Assembly: GCA_026826555.1 (NCBI GenBank) | Contig: JAKSZT010053887.1 | Coordinates: 68,544,019-68,608,018, forward strand | Source of the DNA: Tolypeutes matacus | Lineage: Eukaryota > Chordata > Mammalia > Cingulata > Chlamyphoridae | Reading direction: 5' to 3' | DNA length: 64,000 bases | Part shown: positions 49,519 to 60,235 of the stretch, in pieces | Layout of the letters: every line of letters begins with the position of its first letter | Position numbering within the stretch: position 1 is the stretch's first letter | Position numbers and translations under genes: made by a program | Notes under the pieces: model-generated | Told to the model about the DNA's origin: nothing | The model's input: the letters and a program-made list of their open reading frames with translations, nothing else | Database searches by the model: none

Positions 49519-50036
49519 TTTTTTTTTTTAAATGGGATAAGGAGACAATACAATGACTAGTCTTTATTCAAACAAAGAAAACTTTATAACACATTTTGAG
49601 CAAGTTGGTACAGGGGCTCATCAGTGGCTCAACTGGTGAGGCACCAACTTGTAATGGAGTCTACATTTAGGGCATTGCTGGGCCTCGCCTTCATGCAGCC
49701 AGCCCAAATGAAGGCACTATTGTCCCCTTCACAGGGGCAGCCCACTATTCTTTTGTTGGTGAAGGAGGGGACTAAATTAGGGTCTTCCTTGGTGCCTGCA
49801 GCTGCTTTTCAAGGCAGTATATTTTATGGGTCTAGTCCTTTCCGTGCAGCCATCACAATCTCCTTCTCCAGCTCTGTTGCCTGCTCATTATCAGAAGGAA
49901 CAGAAACTTGAGATGCCAAGGACTGCACAGCAGCGGCCCCACTGGGCCCCAGACCCTGAGGGCCTGCATGATCAGCTCTCCAGGTCTGCCAAGTAATCTT
50001 GAAGCCATCACATCAGTAACAAGAATCTACACTTCT
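49519..50036 (-). pseudogene. COX5B: Processed pseudogene of COX5B
   Basis: An intronless, poly(A)-tailed copy of the mRNA for cytochrome c oxidase subunit 5B, a nuclear-encoded zinc-binding subunit of mitochondrial complex IV. The ATG is at 50,008-50,006, and the first residues are ASRLLGRPGEL. Later pieces are NEQATELEKEIVMAARKGLD, AAAGTKEDPNLVPSFTNKRI, VGCPCEGDN, then in a shifted frame [19 protein letters not shown] and VPHQLSH followed by a stop. The CPKC motif matches the subunit's zinc site. A TAA right after KGLDP, an early frameshift and the shift after EGDN kill it. AATAAA at 49,568-49,563 and a poly(A) (T-run 49,519-49,529) complete the retrocopy. L1 machinery normally makes such copies. 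Confidence 0.93.
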
Positions 50037-50059
50037 GGGGAGAGCTCGGGAGACAGGTT

Positions 50060-50165
50060 ATCTTTATTGTTTGCTTTTTTCTAAGAGGTACCAGGGATTA
50101 AAACTCTGGTCTCGTACATGTGAGGCCAACGCTTAACCACAGAGTTACACCCGCTAGCTCCACTT
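50060..50165 (-). mobile_element. tRNA-derived SINE fragment
   Basis: On the minus strand: GCTAGCGGGTGTAACTCTGT, GGTTAAGCGTTGGCCTCAC, GTACGAGACCAGAGTTTTAATC, CCCTGGTACCTCTTAG, then an A-rich AAAAAAGCAAACAATAAAG. The order is a tRNA-like head with a degraded B box (AGAGTTTTAATCC) and an A-rich linker, as in xenarthran tRNA-derived SINEs. It lies next to the COX5B copy. Confidence 0.6.
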
Positions 50166-50870
50166 AAACATAATTTATCTCTCTAAAACCATCTTCAACC
50201 ACTCTTATCCCTTTTTCAGAAAGAGATTCTCTTCATAGACGTGGGTTACCAGAAAATGTCCATTTTCCCTAAAGTAAGAAGAAAAAGAGGTGCACAAACT
50301 CCTCTAAACTTCAATCTGTGCCCAGAGGTGCTGATCAAAACGTTTCTTTGCCTCAAACCATGCTCTTGACCATTTTTTAAAGTACCCAGATCCCCTTTCT
50401 TAAGCAGTTGCCCTCTGAAGGTTACACATGCCTGCAAAGCTTTAACTTCTTTATGTGAGCTGGTGGTTTCTGGTGCCTCTGGAGTTGCCATGATTTCCTT
50501 TACTCAGAGAGTTGCCTTATTTTTTTGTTTACCACCTTCAGCCATGGGTGGAAGCAGGAAACAACTTTACAATAGGCTGAGCTTGAAGAGGACTTTGGTG
50601 CTCAATATTATCCCAAGAGTCACAATTTCTTTGTGGTTTCCATTTTCTTGGGCCTAATATTCTTAGGTCCAGTGTCCTCTGTTAACCCTTAAACAGAATA
50701 TAAATTTATTCTCACTTTTTCCAGTTTCTGGTAAATTTTAAGGAAATTCATCTAATTAATCTATTTAATTTGAGAATGCATCAATAAAGTACTCAGGTAT
50801 TCAACCACTATCACTGAATATTTTTTGTTTTGAGAATTGTAATTAGGCTACAAGTTTAAAACTAAGTTTC

Positions 50871-51340
50871 TGTCTTAGTCTGCCAAGCTGCTATGACAAT
50901 GGGTTGGTTTAAATAACAAGCATATTTATTAGCTCATGGTTTCAGAGACTAGAAGTCCAAAATCCAGGCTTCAGCAAAGCCATGGTTTCTTCTGGAGTTG
51001 CTAGTATTCTGATGCCTGCTTGCCCCAATCTTTGGGGTTCCTTGGTTTGCATCTCTGCCTCGATCACATGCCAACCTTTCCCTCATTGTGGCGGCTCTTC
51101 TGGTTTTCCACTGACTTCTGGTTTCTTCCCATGTGGACTTTTTCTGACTTAATGCATCCAATTTTCTTCTGCTTAAAAAGGACTGCAGTAATACAAATTA
51201 AGGTCTGAAAAGTTTCAGTTGGGCCACACCTTAACTAAAAATAACAGCTTCAAAAGGTTCTATTTATAAATCATCCACAGGAATGGGAATTAAGATTAAA
51301 CATCTATCTTTTTGGGGGGCACATTATTCAATCTACCATA
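50871..51340 (-). mobile_element. MaLR/MLT1-like solo LTR
   Basis: Plus-strand layout: TGTCTTAGTCTGCCAAGCTG, GCATATTTATTAGCTCATGG, GACTAGAAGTCCAAAATCC, AAAGGACTGCAGTAATAC and a GGGGGGCACATTATTCAATC end. The flanks GTTTC and CCTTC match only partly. Confidence 0.75.
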
Positions 51341-51344
51341 CCTT

Positions 51345-52785
51345 CTAAAACATTCCTTCAGAGACCCCCTCCCCTCCCACACATTCCTGTACATCAAGGA
51401 ACAAGTTTGTTAACTACTTCCTGGGTATTTTCCAATGAGCCAGAATGGTAACAGAATACCATAATCAAGATTCAAATATTTATCATCTATTTAATGAAAT
51501 TCACCCCTGTAAAACACCACAAAATCTGGTATTTTGTTATTTCTTCCATAGGCCTGGTGATCTTCTGAACCACCTGCCAAAATGGAAGCCTCTGTCTTGG
51601 ATGAGAAAAGGGTGGCATCTTCTTCCAGAACATTGGCACCATTAAGCTTCAGGTGTCCCTCCATTTCCTGAAAGACTAGGGTTTTATTTGTTTTGTTTTG
51701 TTTGTTTTTAAATTCAGTCTGTTAGAGAAGACTTAAAATGCATTTTCCTTGAAATCCCCCTTTCCTTTCAGTCTATTTGGAGAGTCTACTTGGAATCATA
51801 AATTAAACCTTAGAAAGCTGTAACAAGACTATATTTATCCTCTCCTTATCGGCCTGTACATCCTGCTGAGCACCTTATGTCTACTAGACCTAACAACAAT
51901 TTGGGTGGTAATGTTTCAGAATCTCTCTTTGTGACTGATTATTATCCCAATCACTAAAAAATTATGAAATATGGCATTAATTTTTATATACATATTCTCT
52001 GTCATTGTCTCAAAATTAATTGTCTCCAATTATTGAGGTTATAAGTTAGTTTCTTAAGAAAATATATACTATATGATAATTGTAACCCATCATTTAAAGA
52101 TGAAGCCCCTAAAATTAGAAAATTTGAATTTTATTCCATTACCCAGGGGTAAAAATATAACATTTTTTAATTTCTTGAAATAAAATGTAAATCACCCAAC
52201 CAAGCTGAAGAGAAATTTAATGTCAGCCCTTAAGAGAATCTTCCTCCCCACTATCCATTGGATTACACTCCCAGGCCTCTCATGACATCTGGTAGATATG
52301 AGGAGAAATCAATCACATGTCATCATTTCCCCATAGATGCCTCTGGAATGCACAATTTCTAAATCTTCAAGCCTCGTTGAACTCAGGTGCCTCCTCTGAT
52401 TTTGGGTCAAACTTGGGTAGCAAGGGTTTTGCCAGATTTCTATGTTCAAGCCTCTTTAAGTATACCAAACTTGATTCTTTCTCTGTCCTTTGGGACTGAA
52501 AGGAGGTGGATGATGGCTCTATTCTCTTCACACAGATTTTCCAATCTTGGGAAAATGTCTAAAAACTGAACTAATGAAATGTCACTTCTGCATCTTTGAC
52601 TCTAAGTTCCCTTATCTCTCTCTTCTGACAGGATCTCATTTTAATTTATACATAGTAAAAGTACACTAAAATTAGAAGCAGTTCTGTATTGTTGCACTAA
52701 TTGTACTAATACTGACAGTTTTCCTTGCTCAAGGATTAGGTCAGTGATTAACTTTGATTCTCAATGAGATCAGACAGATCTTGAA
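51345..52785. other. Unique DNA
   Basis: No gene or named repeat recognised. The short open frames at 51.4 and 52.3 kb lack any visible family motif. Confidence 0.4.
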
Positions 52786-52789
52786 TGAA

Positions 52790-52960
52790 ACTCTGGTTCC
52801 AATATTTACTTGCAAATTATTAACTTCTCAAGTTTTCACGTTTTTCTTACCTGTAAAATTGGAATGGTCATAGTGTCATTATGAGAATTGCATAGATATT
52901 ATAGATAAGGTATCTTGCCCAGTGCATGACACATAGTATAAACAATATATAAATGATTAC
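52790..52960 (+). repeat. MIR SINE copy
   Basis: Plus-strand MIR layout: AACTCTGGTTCCAATATTTAC, TTAACTTCTCAAG, CTTACCTGTAAAATTGGAAT, TTATGAGAATTGCATAG and GCCCAGTGCATGACACATAG. Confidence 0.7.
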
Positions 52961-52969
52961 TAGTATCAC

Positions 52970-55130
52970 TGTCAATAATATTCTAGATTAAATAGATGTG
53001 CACTATATTTGAAAACTTTCCCTTATTTTCTCATTGTAATTACAACCTGAATTTTTATTATCATTGATTTATGTGTTATCTTTTTCACTGCTACTTCCTA
53101 AAATCATATGAAGGACTTGGGAGGCATACATTAAATATATATTTTGAATTAATGAATATTCATAGGATTTCAATGAGATTAATTCAGAATTAATTCAGGA
53201 TGGAGGTTGAGGGTTAGGGAAACTTTCATTCAAATTCTTTCTTTAGGTCTGAAGCAGTACAAATCCTGAGGCAAGAGTATGCATGTGCACATCTACACTC
53301 TTTGAATGGATAAGGGAAAATACCTGGAGCTAATAAACAGAACACAGCTTAATTTATTGCCACCATAATAAACACTTTTTAAATTAATGGTGGCATAAAA
53401 TTAATCACAGTTCAAATTGACTTTATTATTTGGATTCCAGGCATTTGGCTTTTCATAGTTGTGGCTTCATCTACATGCAAATATGGGGAATTGAATAAAT
53501 AAACCTCGTAGCACTATCTCTGGTCAAGCCATCTTAATTTCCATGATCAAGATGGAATAATTTGAAAGTGAAGAATAAATAATAAATGAAAAAATAGTAG
53601 ATGTGGTCATAATTAATAAAAATGAAGCAGATTTCCTTTTGTCAGCACTGAATCTGGCATAGCTGAACTTACAAAGGAAGTGGGATGTGATAGCCAGATA
53701 ATATTCTTCCATTCCTTCTCAAAAGAAACAATTCTGAAAAGAATATGATTAGAAATGCAAACATTGATCAATAGTAAATTTAGTCCTCATACTTGAAGTC
53801 TAAAAATGAGTAAATGTGAGAAACTTTTTATTCTTAGTAAATTGAAATAATGCTCTGCAGATACTACATGATATACTGTACCCTGCTTCTTTTAAAAAAA
53901 AACAAAACTTCCTGTTGTGTATTTCTTACAGAATTCCAATTATTATGGCATTTTAATTGTTTAAGTATGAGCAAAAGTGAGGTTGGTAACCTTGTAATCT
54001 AAATAATGTAACATTTTTAAGTGACTCAAAGGACACTTGATACTAAGGATCCTTTCCTTAAAAAATGCACATACTTGGTAATTTTTTCCTACAATTTTAT
54101 CAGGTAAGTTTTTAAAAAATATATAAACAGATGTGTACAAATACTTTTCACAATAAACTATTATAAAATTTGTTATAAAGACAAAAGTGTTCATAGCCAT
54201 TGATCAGGTATACAGAAAAATAATTTAAAATATGATTTAAAGCCCTGGTAATCACAGCTACCTTTGCTATAGAAAATTAGTATATTGCAAGAGTATTTAC
54301 AATGTGTAATTATAAAATTAGAAAGTGTTTTTCTACCTAAGCTATCACTGTCTTTTTAAAACCAGTTGCCATTCAACTAGCCAAACACCTATATCTTCAG
54401 ATAAAGTAGGAATTCTGGTGACTTAAGATTATACTATTAGCATATAGTTTCTCATGTATAATTTATGACTCTGAAAGTTTAACTTTTTTTCTTTCTTCCT
54501 TGGACTGTAGGCATAGCGTTCAATTTCAGCTAATCCTTTCATCTTCTTTCAATCTAGGTTGTGAAGGTCGAAGTGAATATAATATTCTTTATAAAATCAG
54601 AACCAAGGTCAGCCTTTGAATTTTATGATCAAAATTTCCCACAGGAGAGAAGACTAAGACCTGGGAATCAATCCAGCATTTGAAACTACCATGAACTAAT
54701 TACTAAAAACTCCTCTCTGAATGTCCTAGTTTAAAAAATAAAACAAAACACATCAAATTTATAACTGCAAGTACAAGTTAAAAATTGTAAAAACAAGATA
54801 GTAGATGTATATTTATTTTTTTTTTTTTGTATGAAAATGACCACACAGCCATTATTTGGCTCTCTTTACTCAGGACTCAATGCATTTGTAAGACCTTGCA
54901 TAGAATTTTGACATGACAACATGTCCTATATATTCCTTACTTATTTTTCTGTCATTTCTCTAGGCAAATTTAGAATCAATTCTCTCCTTAATGGATTATT
55001 AATTAAAGGGTACAGTAACTAAAAGCCTTCTATTTTTGAAAAAGTCCTTGTAAGGATGCTTAAGAGAAGAAAAAAAAAAAAAAAAGTCTACTTACACCTT
55101 GCATCTAAATGTACCCCACCCTTTGGTACT
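52970..55130. other. Unique AT-rich DNA
   Basis: No gene or named repeat recognised. There are A/T runs at about 54,820-54,830, 55,070-55,085 and 55,131-55,152. The last borders a T-rich stretch that could be the edge of a short L1 tail on the minus strand. Confidence 0.4.
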
Positions 55131-55516
55131 CTTTTTTTTTTTTTTTTTTTTTGGAGTCTTTTTGCATTTGTTATTTTCAGTTTTTAAAATTTCATTATTA
55201 TTACACCAATAACATAACTGCTTCTTTCCATTCCCAATCCCGCCTACTTTCTAGAAGTAAGAACTGTTAAAGCTTGCTTAAAACTTATAAAAACTTATAC
55301 AATTTAAATACATGTCCTCATATTAAGGCTTAACATATGAGCAGTTTCAGGAAATATTTGATGGAAAAGTGTATTAAATTTACAAAATGAAATAACATTT
55401 GCATTATTTGGACCAGTTGTTCAATTTTCTTTAAGTTTATCCACAGAGCCGGCACATTGTTTTTTAACATCTGAAGATTATTTGAAGGCAATATATATTG
55501 TTCTTGTTTTCCTCAT

Positions 55517-56145
55517 TGTATTAATCAGCCAAAGGGGTGCTAATGCAAAATATCAGAAATCTTTTGGCTTTCATAAAGGGTATTTATTTGGGGTAGAAGC
55601 TTACAGTCACAAGGCCCTAAAAAGTCTAACTCAAAGTTACTTCCTCACCCAAAATCTGTTGTCACTTATTGAAACAAAATGGCGGGCAATGTCTACGAGC
55701 ATTCAGCCTTCCTTCTTCCCTGTTAAGGCTCCATTATACCAGCTTCTTCTGTTCTCAGCTGCTGGTTGGCATAAGGCTCATCTTTTCCCTAGGTCTTCTC
55801 TTTTTGGGCTCAGCTGCTCTGTTCTCTCCACAAGGTCAGCTGTAGACTATCAGTCTCATCTCGTTTCCCAGAGCCTGTATCTATGGAGCACTCTCTCTTC
55901 CTGCATTTCTGCTTCTCCATGCCTACTTCTGTGTGAGAGTCTGTTTTATCCCCACCAAGTGGTTGGGGACTCAAATCCAGTCACTCTTATGACATGGTCA
56001 AATAAAAGCCCTAATCTTGATCTAATAAAGTAAAAGTGAAACCTCTGAATCTAATACAATCTAATACTCCCAGAATGACAGAACAATTTACAAACACAAT
56101 CCAATATCTATTTTTGGAATTCATAAACAATACCAAACTGCCACA
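55517..56145 (-). mobile_element. ERVL/MaLR-type LTR (3' LTR)
   Basis: TG...CA bounded block of 629 bp. The plus strand starts TGTATTAATCAGCCAAAGG and includes TTTGGCTTTCATAAAGGG, GGGTAGAAGCTTACAGTCAC and AAGGCCCTAAAAAGTC. It ends AATACCAAACTGCCACA. The adjoining 56,146-56,157, read on the minus strand, is the purine-rich CAGAGGGTGGAG, as expected directly before a 3' LTR. So the LTR belongs to a minus-strand retroelement whose internal part starts at 56,146. A frame across it (55,482-56,033) of 183 codons is a chance open frame in LTR sequence. Confidence 0.7.
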
Positions 56146-56471
56146 CTCCACCCTCTGAATTCCAAAAAGATATTGCAATATTAAAAAAAATAAATAAATA
56201 ACCTTAAATCATCAACAATGCTAAGTATAAAATCATATTACAATCAGTTTAAAGCAATACAATTTGTCTTGGAGCAAAGTCCCATCAGGCTGTAGACCTC
56301 TGAAACTTACAAAACCATTTATTTGTTTCCAATATACAAAGGGACAGACAAAGGATAAACATTTTCATTACCATAAGTAGAAATTGGGAGGGAAACATAA
56401 GTCATGGGTCCCCTACATTCCATAAACCTGCAGGGCATACTTGATTAGAATTCAAAGTATGAGAGTCATTC
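56146..56471 (-). mobile_element. ERV internal remnant before 3' LTR
   Basis: Sequence between the purine tract at 56,146 and the L1 poly(A) edge at 56,472. It shows no coding frame. Because it follows the purine tract of the LTR at 55,517-56,145, it is read as the 3' end of the retroelement's internal region. The L1 at 56,472 starts abruptly at its edge, suggesting that the L1 inserted into it. Confidence 0.5.
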
Positions 56472-56492
56472 TTTTTTTTTTTTTTTTTTTTT

Positions 56493-57558
56493 GCTTACAA
56501 AAATGTTATTTATATATAGAGATACATATATTTTAAGAGGTGCTTAGATTACCCAAAATATTACACGGAACCCACTGGGATTCCCATGTTACCCACCTCC
56601 CACAACTCCTACCAAATCCCACTCAAACATCTCCCACAGTGTGGCCCACCACCCTCAATGAACTTACACATCCTGGAGCCTTGCCACTAACCATAGACCA
56701 CAGTTCACACTGTAGACCACACTCTCTCCCACTCAGTTCAGAGTGGTGTGTGCTGATTTAAAATGGCCTACATCCATTGCCACAACAGTACTCAGGACAA
56801 CCTCCAACTCCCAAAGAAGCCCCTGTATTTCAACTACTCATCCTCTCCCTACCCCAAAAGTGTCAAGTGGCTACTGGCTCCACCTCATTGTTATAATTTC
56901 TTGCATTGCTAGAATCACCATATGTGAACAAGAGAATACCATCAAGTCCACTCTAGTCCATAGTTCTTACCCCAATCCTGAGGGGATTGGGATGGTGATG
57001 TCCACTCCAACTCCAAGTGAGAGAGGGCTTATATCCCATGGATATGGTGGGTGGGATGATCCTGCCTGAAGATGCAGGCCCTCTCCATTCCCTGGGATGG
57101 CCATTGCCCATCGTTGTCTCCTCACCAGGTGACTTGGATGAGTCCATTGAGCTGTAGGGTAGGAGTTGCAGCTCCACCTAGATTTCATGCACACCTGGCA
57201 CATAGGTAGGCGGGAGGCTCCAGTCTCTGGAAGTATACCTAAAAACTCCAGCATCACATATAGGTTTGAATAGAAGGGACTGGTGAACCATGTGCAGGGA
57301 GGACTTATTTGAGTCTAATTCTGTCACTCTCAGGAGCACAGATTCCAAAATAGAACCCACTGATAAGGCATCAGTCTCTGGGGCTATCCCCCCTTATATA
57401 GAACCAGGGTGTCTCCGGAGCTCTCAGGAACCCCACTGAGTGGGGTGATAGGCACTTAGATGTTCTATGAGCTCCTACTGAGGTGTGCGTAAGAGTTACC
57501 TCTGGGATGACCTCCCGACTCTCTTTGAAGTCTCTTAGCCACTTGAACTCATTTGTCT
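56493..57558 (-). other. L1 3' UTR
   Basis: Minus-strand 3' UTR of about 1.07 kb ending in ATTTTTGTAAGC before the poly(A). It begins after the ORF2 tail at AAAGACAAATGAGTTCAAGT and CTAAGAGACTTCAAAGAGAG. Its order agrees with recalled xenarthran L1 3' ends. Open frames in it (57.0-57.3 kb, 56.5-57.1 kb) are not genes. Confidence 0.75.
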
Positions 57559-60171
57559 TTACCGTTTCCCCCTTTTATTCAAGGTCTTTTTCCAGTTGTG
57601 TTGCCAGTTGGCACTTGGGAAAAGTTTTGCTTTGTAGTATGTTTTAAAGTCAGGTAATGTGATACCTCCAACTTCATTTTTCTTTTTCAATATATCTTTG
57701 GCAATTCGGGGCCTCTTACCTCTCCAAATATATTTTGTGGTTAGTTTTTCCAGTTCCTTAAAAAATATAGTGTTGACTTTTATTGGGATTGCATTAAATC
57801 TGTAGATTAGTTTGGGTAGGACAGACATCTTGATGATGTTTAGTCTTCCCATCCATGAACAGGGAATATTTTTCCATTTATTTAAGTCTTCTTTGATTTC
57901 CTTTAACAGTGTTGTGTAGTTTTCTGTATATAAGTCCTTTACATCTTTAGTTAAATTTATTCCTAGGTATTTGATTCTTTTGTTTACTATTGTAAATGGT
58001 ATTTTTTTTCTGATTTCCTCCTCAGTTTGCTGGTTATTGGTGTATAGAAATGCTACTGATTTTTGAGCATTGATCTTATAGCCTGCAACATTACTGAACT
58101 CCTTTATAAGTTCTAGAAGCCTTGTTGTCGATTTCTCAGGGCTTTCTAAGCATAGGATCATGTCATCTGCAAATAATGAAATTTTTACTTCTTCTTTTCC
58201 AATCTGGATGCCTTTTATGTCCTTTTCTTGTCTCAGTGCTCGTGCAAGTACTTCTAAGACAATGTTAAATAAGAGTGGTGATAGTGGGCATACTTGTCTT
58301 GTTCCCGATCTCAGAGGGAAGGCTTTTAGGATTTCACCGTTGAAAATGATGTTAGCTTTGGGTTTTTCATATATACCCTTTATCATTTTCAGAAAGTTTC
58401 CATCTATTCCTATCTTTTGTAGTGTTTTTATGAGGAAAGAGTGCTGTATTTTGTCGAATGCTTTTTCTGCATCTATAGAGATGATCATGTGATTTTTTTC
58501 TTTCAGTTTGTTTATGTGGTGTATTACATTGATTGATTTTCTTATATTGAACCATCCTTGCATACCTGGGATGAAACCCACTAGGTCATGGTGTATAATC
58601 CTTTTGATATGTTGTTGAATGCGATTAGCAAGTATTTTGTTAAGGATTTTAGCATCTAGGTTCATTAGAGAAATTGGTCTGTAATTTTCCTTTCTTGTGG
58701 TATCTTTATTTGGTTTTGGTATTAGGGTAATGTTGGCATCATAGAATGAGTTAGGTAGTATTCCTTCTACTTCTATTTTTTGGAAGAGCTTAAGTAGAAT
58801 TGGTGTTAGCTCTTTCCGGAATGTTTGGTAGAATTCAGCTGTGAAGCCATCTGGTCCTGGACTCTTCTTAGTTGGGAGGTTTTTAATGACTGAGTCTATC
58901 TCTTTACTTGTAATTGGGCTATTGAGTTCATCTATTTCTTCTTTCATCAATGTCGGCTCTTTGTGGGTTTCTAGAAACTTGTCCATTTCCTCTAAATTGT
59001 CATTCTTGTTGGCATATAATTTTTCAAAGTATCCTCTTATGATACTCTTTATTTCTGTGGGGACAGTAGTTATATCATCTTGCTCATTCCTTATTTTATG
59101 TATTTGCATCTGTTCTCTCTTTTTCTTTGTTAGTCTGGCTAAGGGTTTGTCAATTTTGTTGATATTCTCGAAGAACCAGCTTTTGGTTTTGTTTATTGTT
59201 TCCAGTGCTTTCTTATTCTCTATTTCATTTAGTTTTGCTCTAATCTTTGTTATTTCCTGTTTTCTACTTCCTTTAGGTTTAGTTTGTTGTTGTTTTTCCA
59301 ATTCCTCCCATAGGTTTTGATATGTTGTGTTGCTGTTTTCATTAGTTTCAAGGTAGTTACTGATTTCTTTTGAAATTTCCTCTTTGACCCACTGTTTGTC
59401 TAAGAGTGTGTTGTTTAACTTTCATATCCTTGTGCCTAATCTGTTTCTCTGGCCCTTATTGATTTCCAACTTCATTCCGTTGTGGTCAGAGAAATTACTT
59501 TGTATAATCTCAATCTTTCTGAATTCATTGAGTGTTGTTTTGGGGCATAGCATGTGGTCTATTTTGGAGTATGTTCCATGTGCACTGGTGAAGAATGTAA
59601 ATCCCGCTGTATTTGGGTGTAGTGTTCTGTATATGTCTATTAAGTCCAAATTTTCTAATGTATTGTTGAGTGCCTTCGTTTCTTTATTGATTCTCTGCCT
59701 AGATGTTCTGTCTAATAATGATAGTGGTGTGTTGAAGTCCCCTGCTATAATTGTAGAGGAATTTATTTCTCCTCTTAGTTTTTCCAGAGTTTGCCGCACG
59801 TATTTTGAGGCACCTCGATTAGGTGCGTAAATGTTGATGATTGTTCTCTCTTCTTGAGAGATTACTCCTTTTACTAATATGTAGTGTCCATCTTTGTCTC
59901 TTACAATAGTTTTGCATTTAAAGTCTATTTTGTCTGATATTAGAATAGCTACTCCTGCCCTTTTTTGGCTATTGTTAGCTTGTAAAATATTTTTCCAGTC
60001 ATTCACTTTCAGCCTACTTGAATCCCTGGGCCGAAGTTGGGTTTCTTGTAGACAGCATATAGATGGATCATATTTTCTTATCCATTCTGCCAATCTGTGT
60101 CTTTTGATTGGTGAATTTAATCCATTAACATTCAGTGTTATTACTCATAACGAATTTCTTACTTCAGTCAT
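57559..60171 (-). pseudogene. L1 ORF2 (endonuclease-RT), 3'-truncated
   Basis: ORF2p nicks DNA and reverse-transcribes L1 RNA at the nick. From the ATG at 60,171-60,169 a single frame of 870 codons runs to 57,559, broken by TGA at codon 9 (60,147-60,145) and codon 250 (59,424-59,422). The endonuclease keeps LQETQL, AGDFNTPLS, YSKIDHML and SDHNGMKLE. The RT keeps [15 protein letters not shown], the FADDM active site (58,173-58,162) and [24 protein letters not shown] reads RQVCPLSP. After NLWEE the frame jumps to LEKQQQTK, about 35 residues fewer than the old L1 at 8.75 kb. After TYYKAK the usual sequence is replaced by [13 protein letters not shown] and a stop. The C-terminal cysteine-rich region, present in the L1 piece at 23.9 kb, is absent. 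Normal length is about 1,275 residues. Confidence 0.9.
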
Positions 60172-60235
60172 TTTTTCTTTGGGTTAATGTATGTCATATG
60201 TTGTTTTGTTTCTCTTTTTGACTTTTCAGTTGTTT

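Noticed and set aside
50246..50491. 81-codon minus-strand open frame starting MATPEAPETTSSHKEVK
   Set aside because: It looked like a second retrocopy, but I could match it to no known protein in any frame and found no poly(A) signal or tail.
55482..56033. 183-codon plus-strand open frame with a signal-peptide-like start
   Set aside because: It lies across an LTR (55,517-56,145) read antisense and its residues follow repeat sequence, so the open frame is chance.
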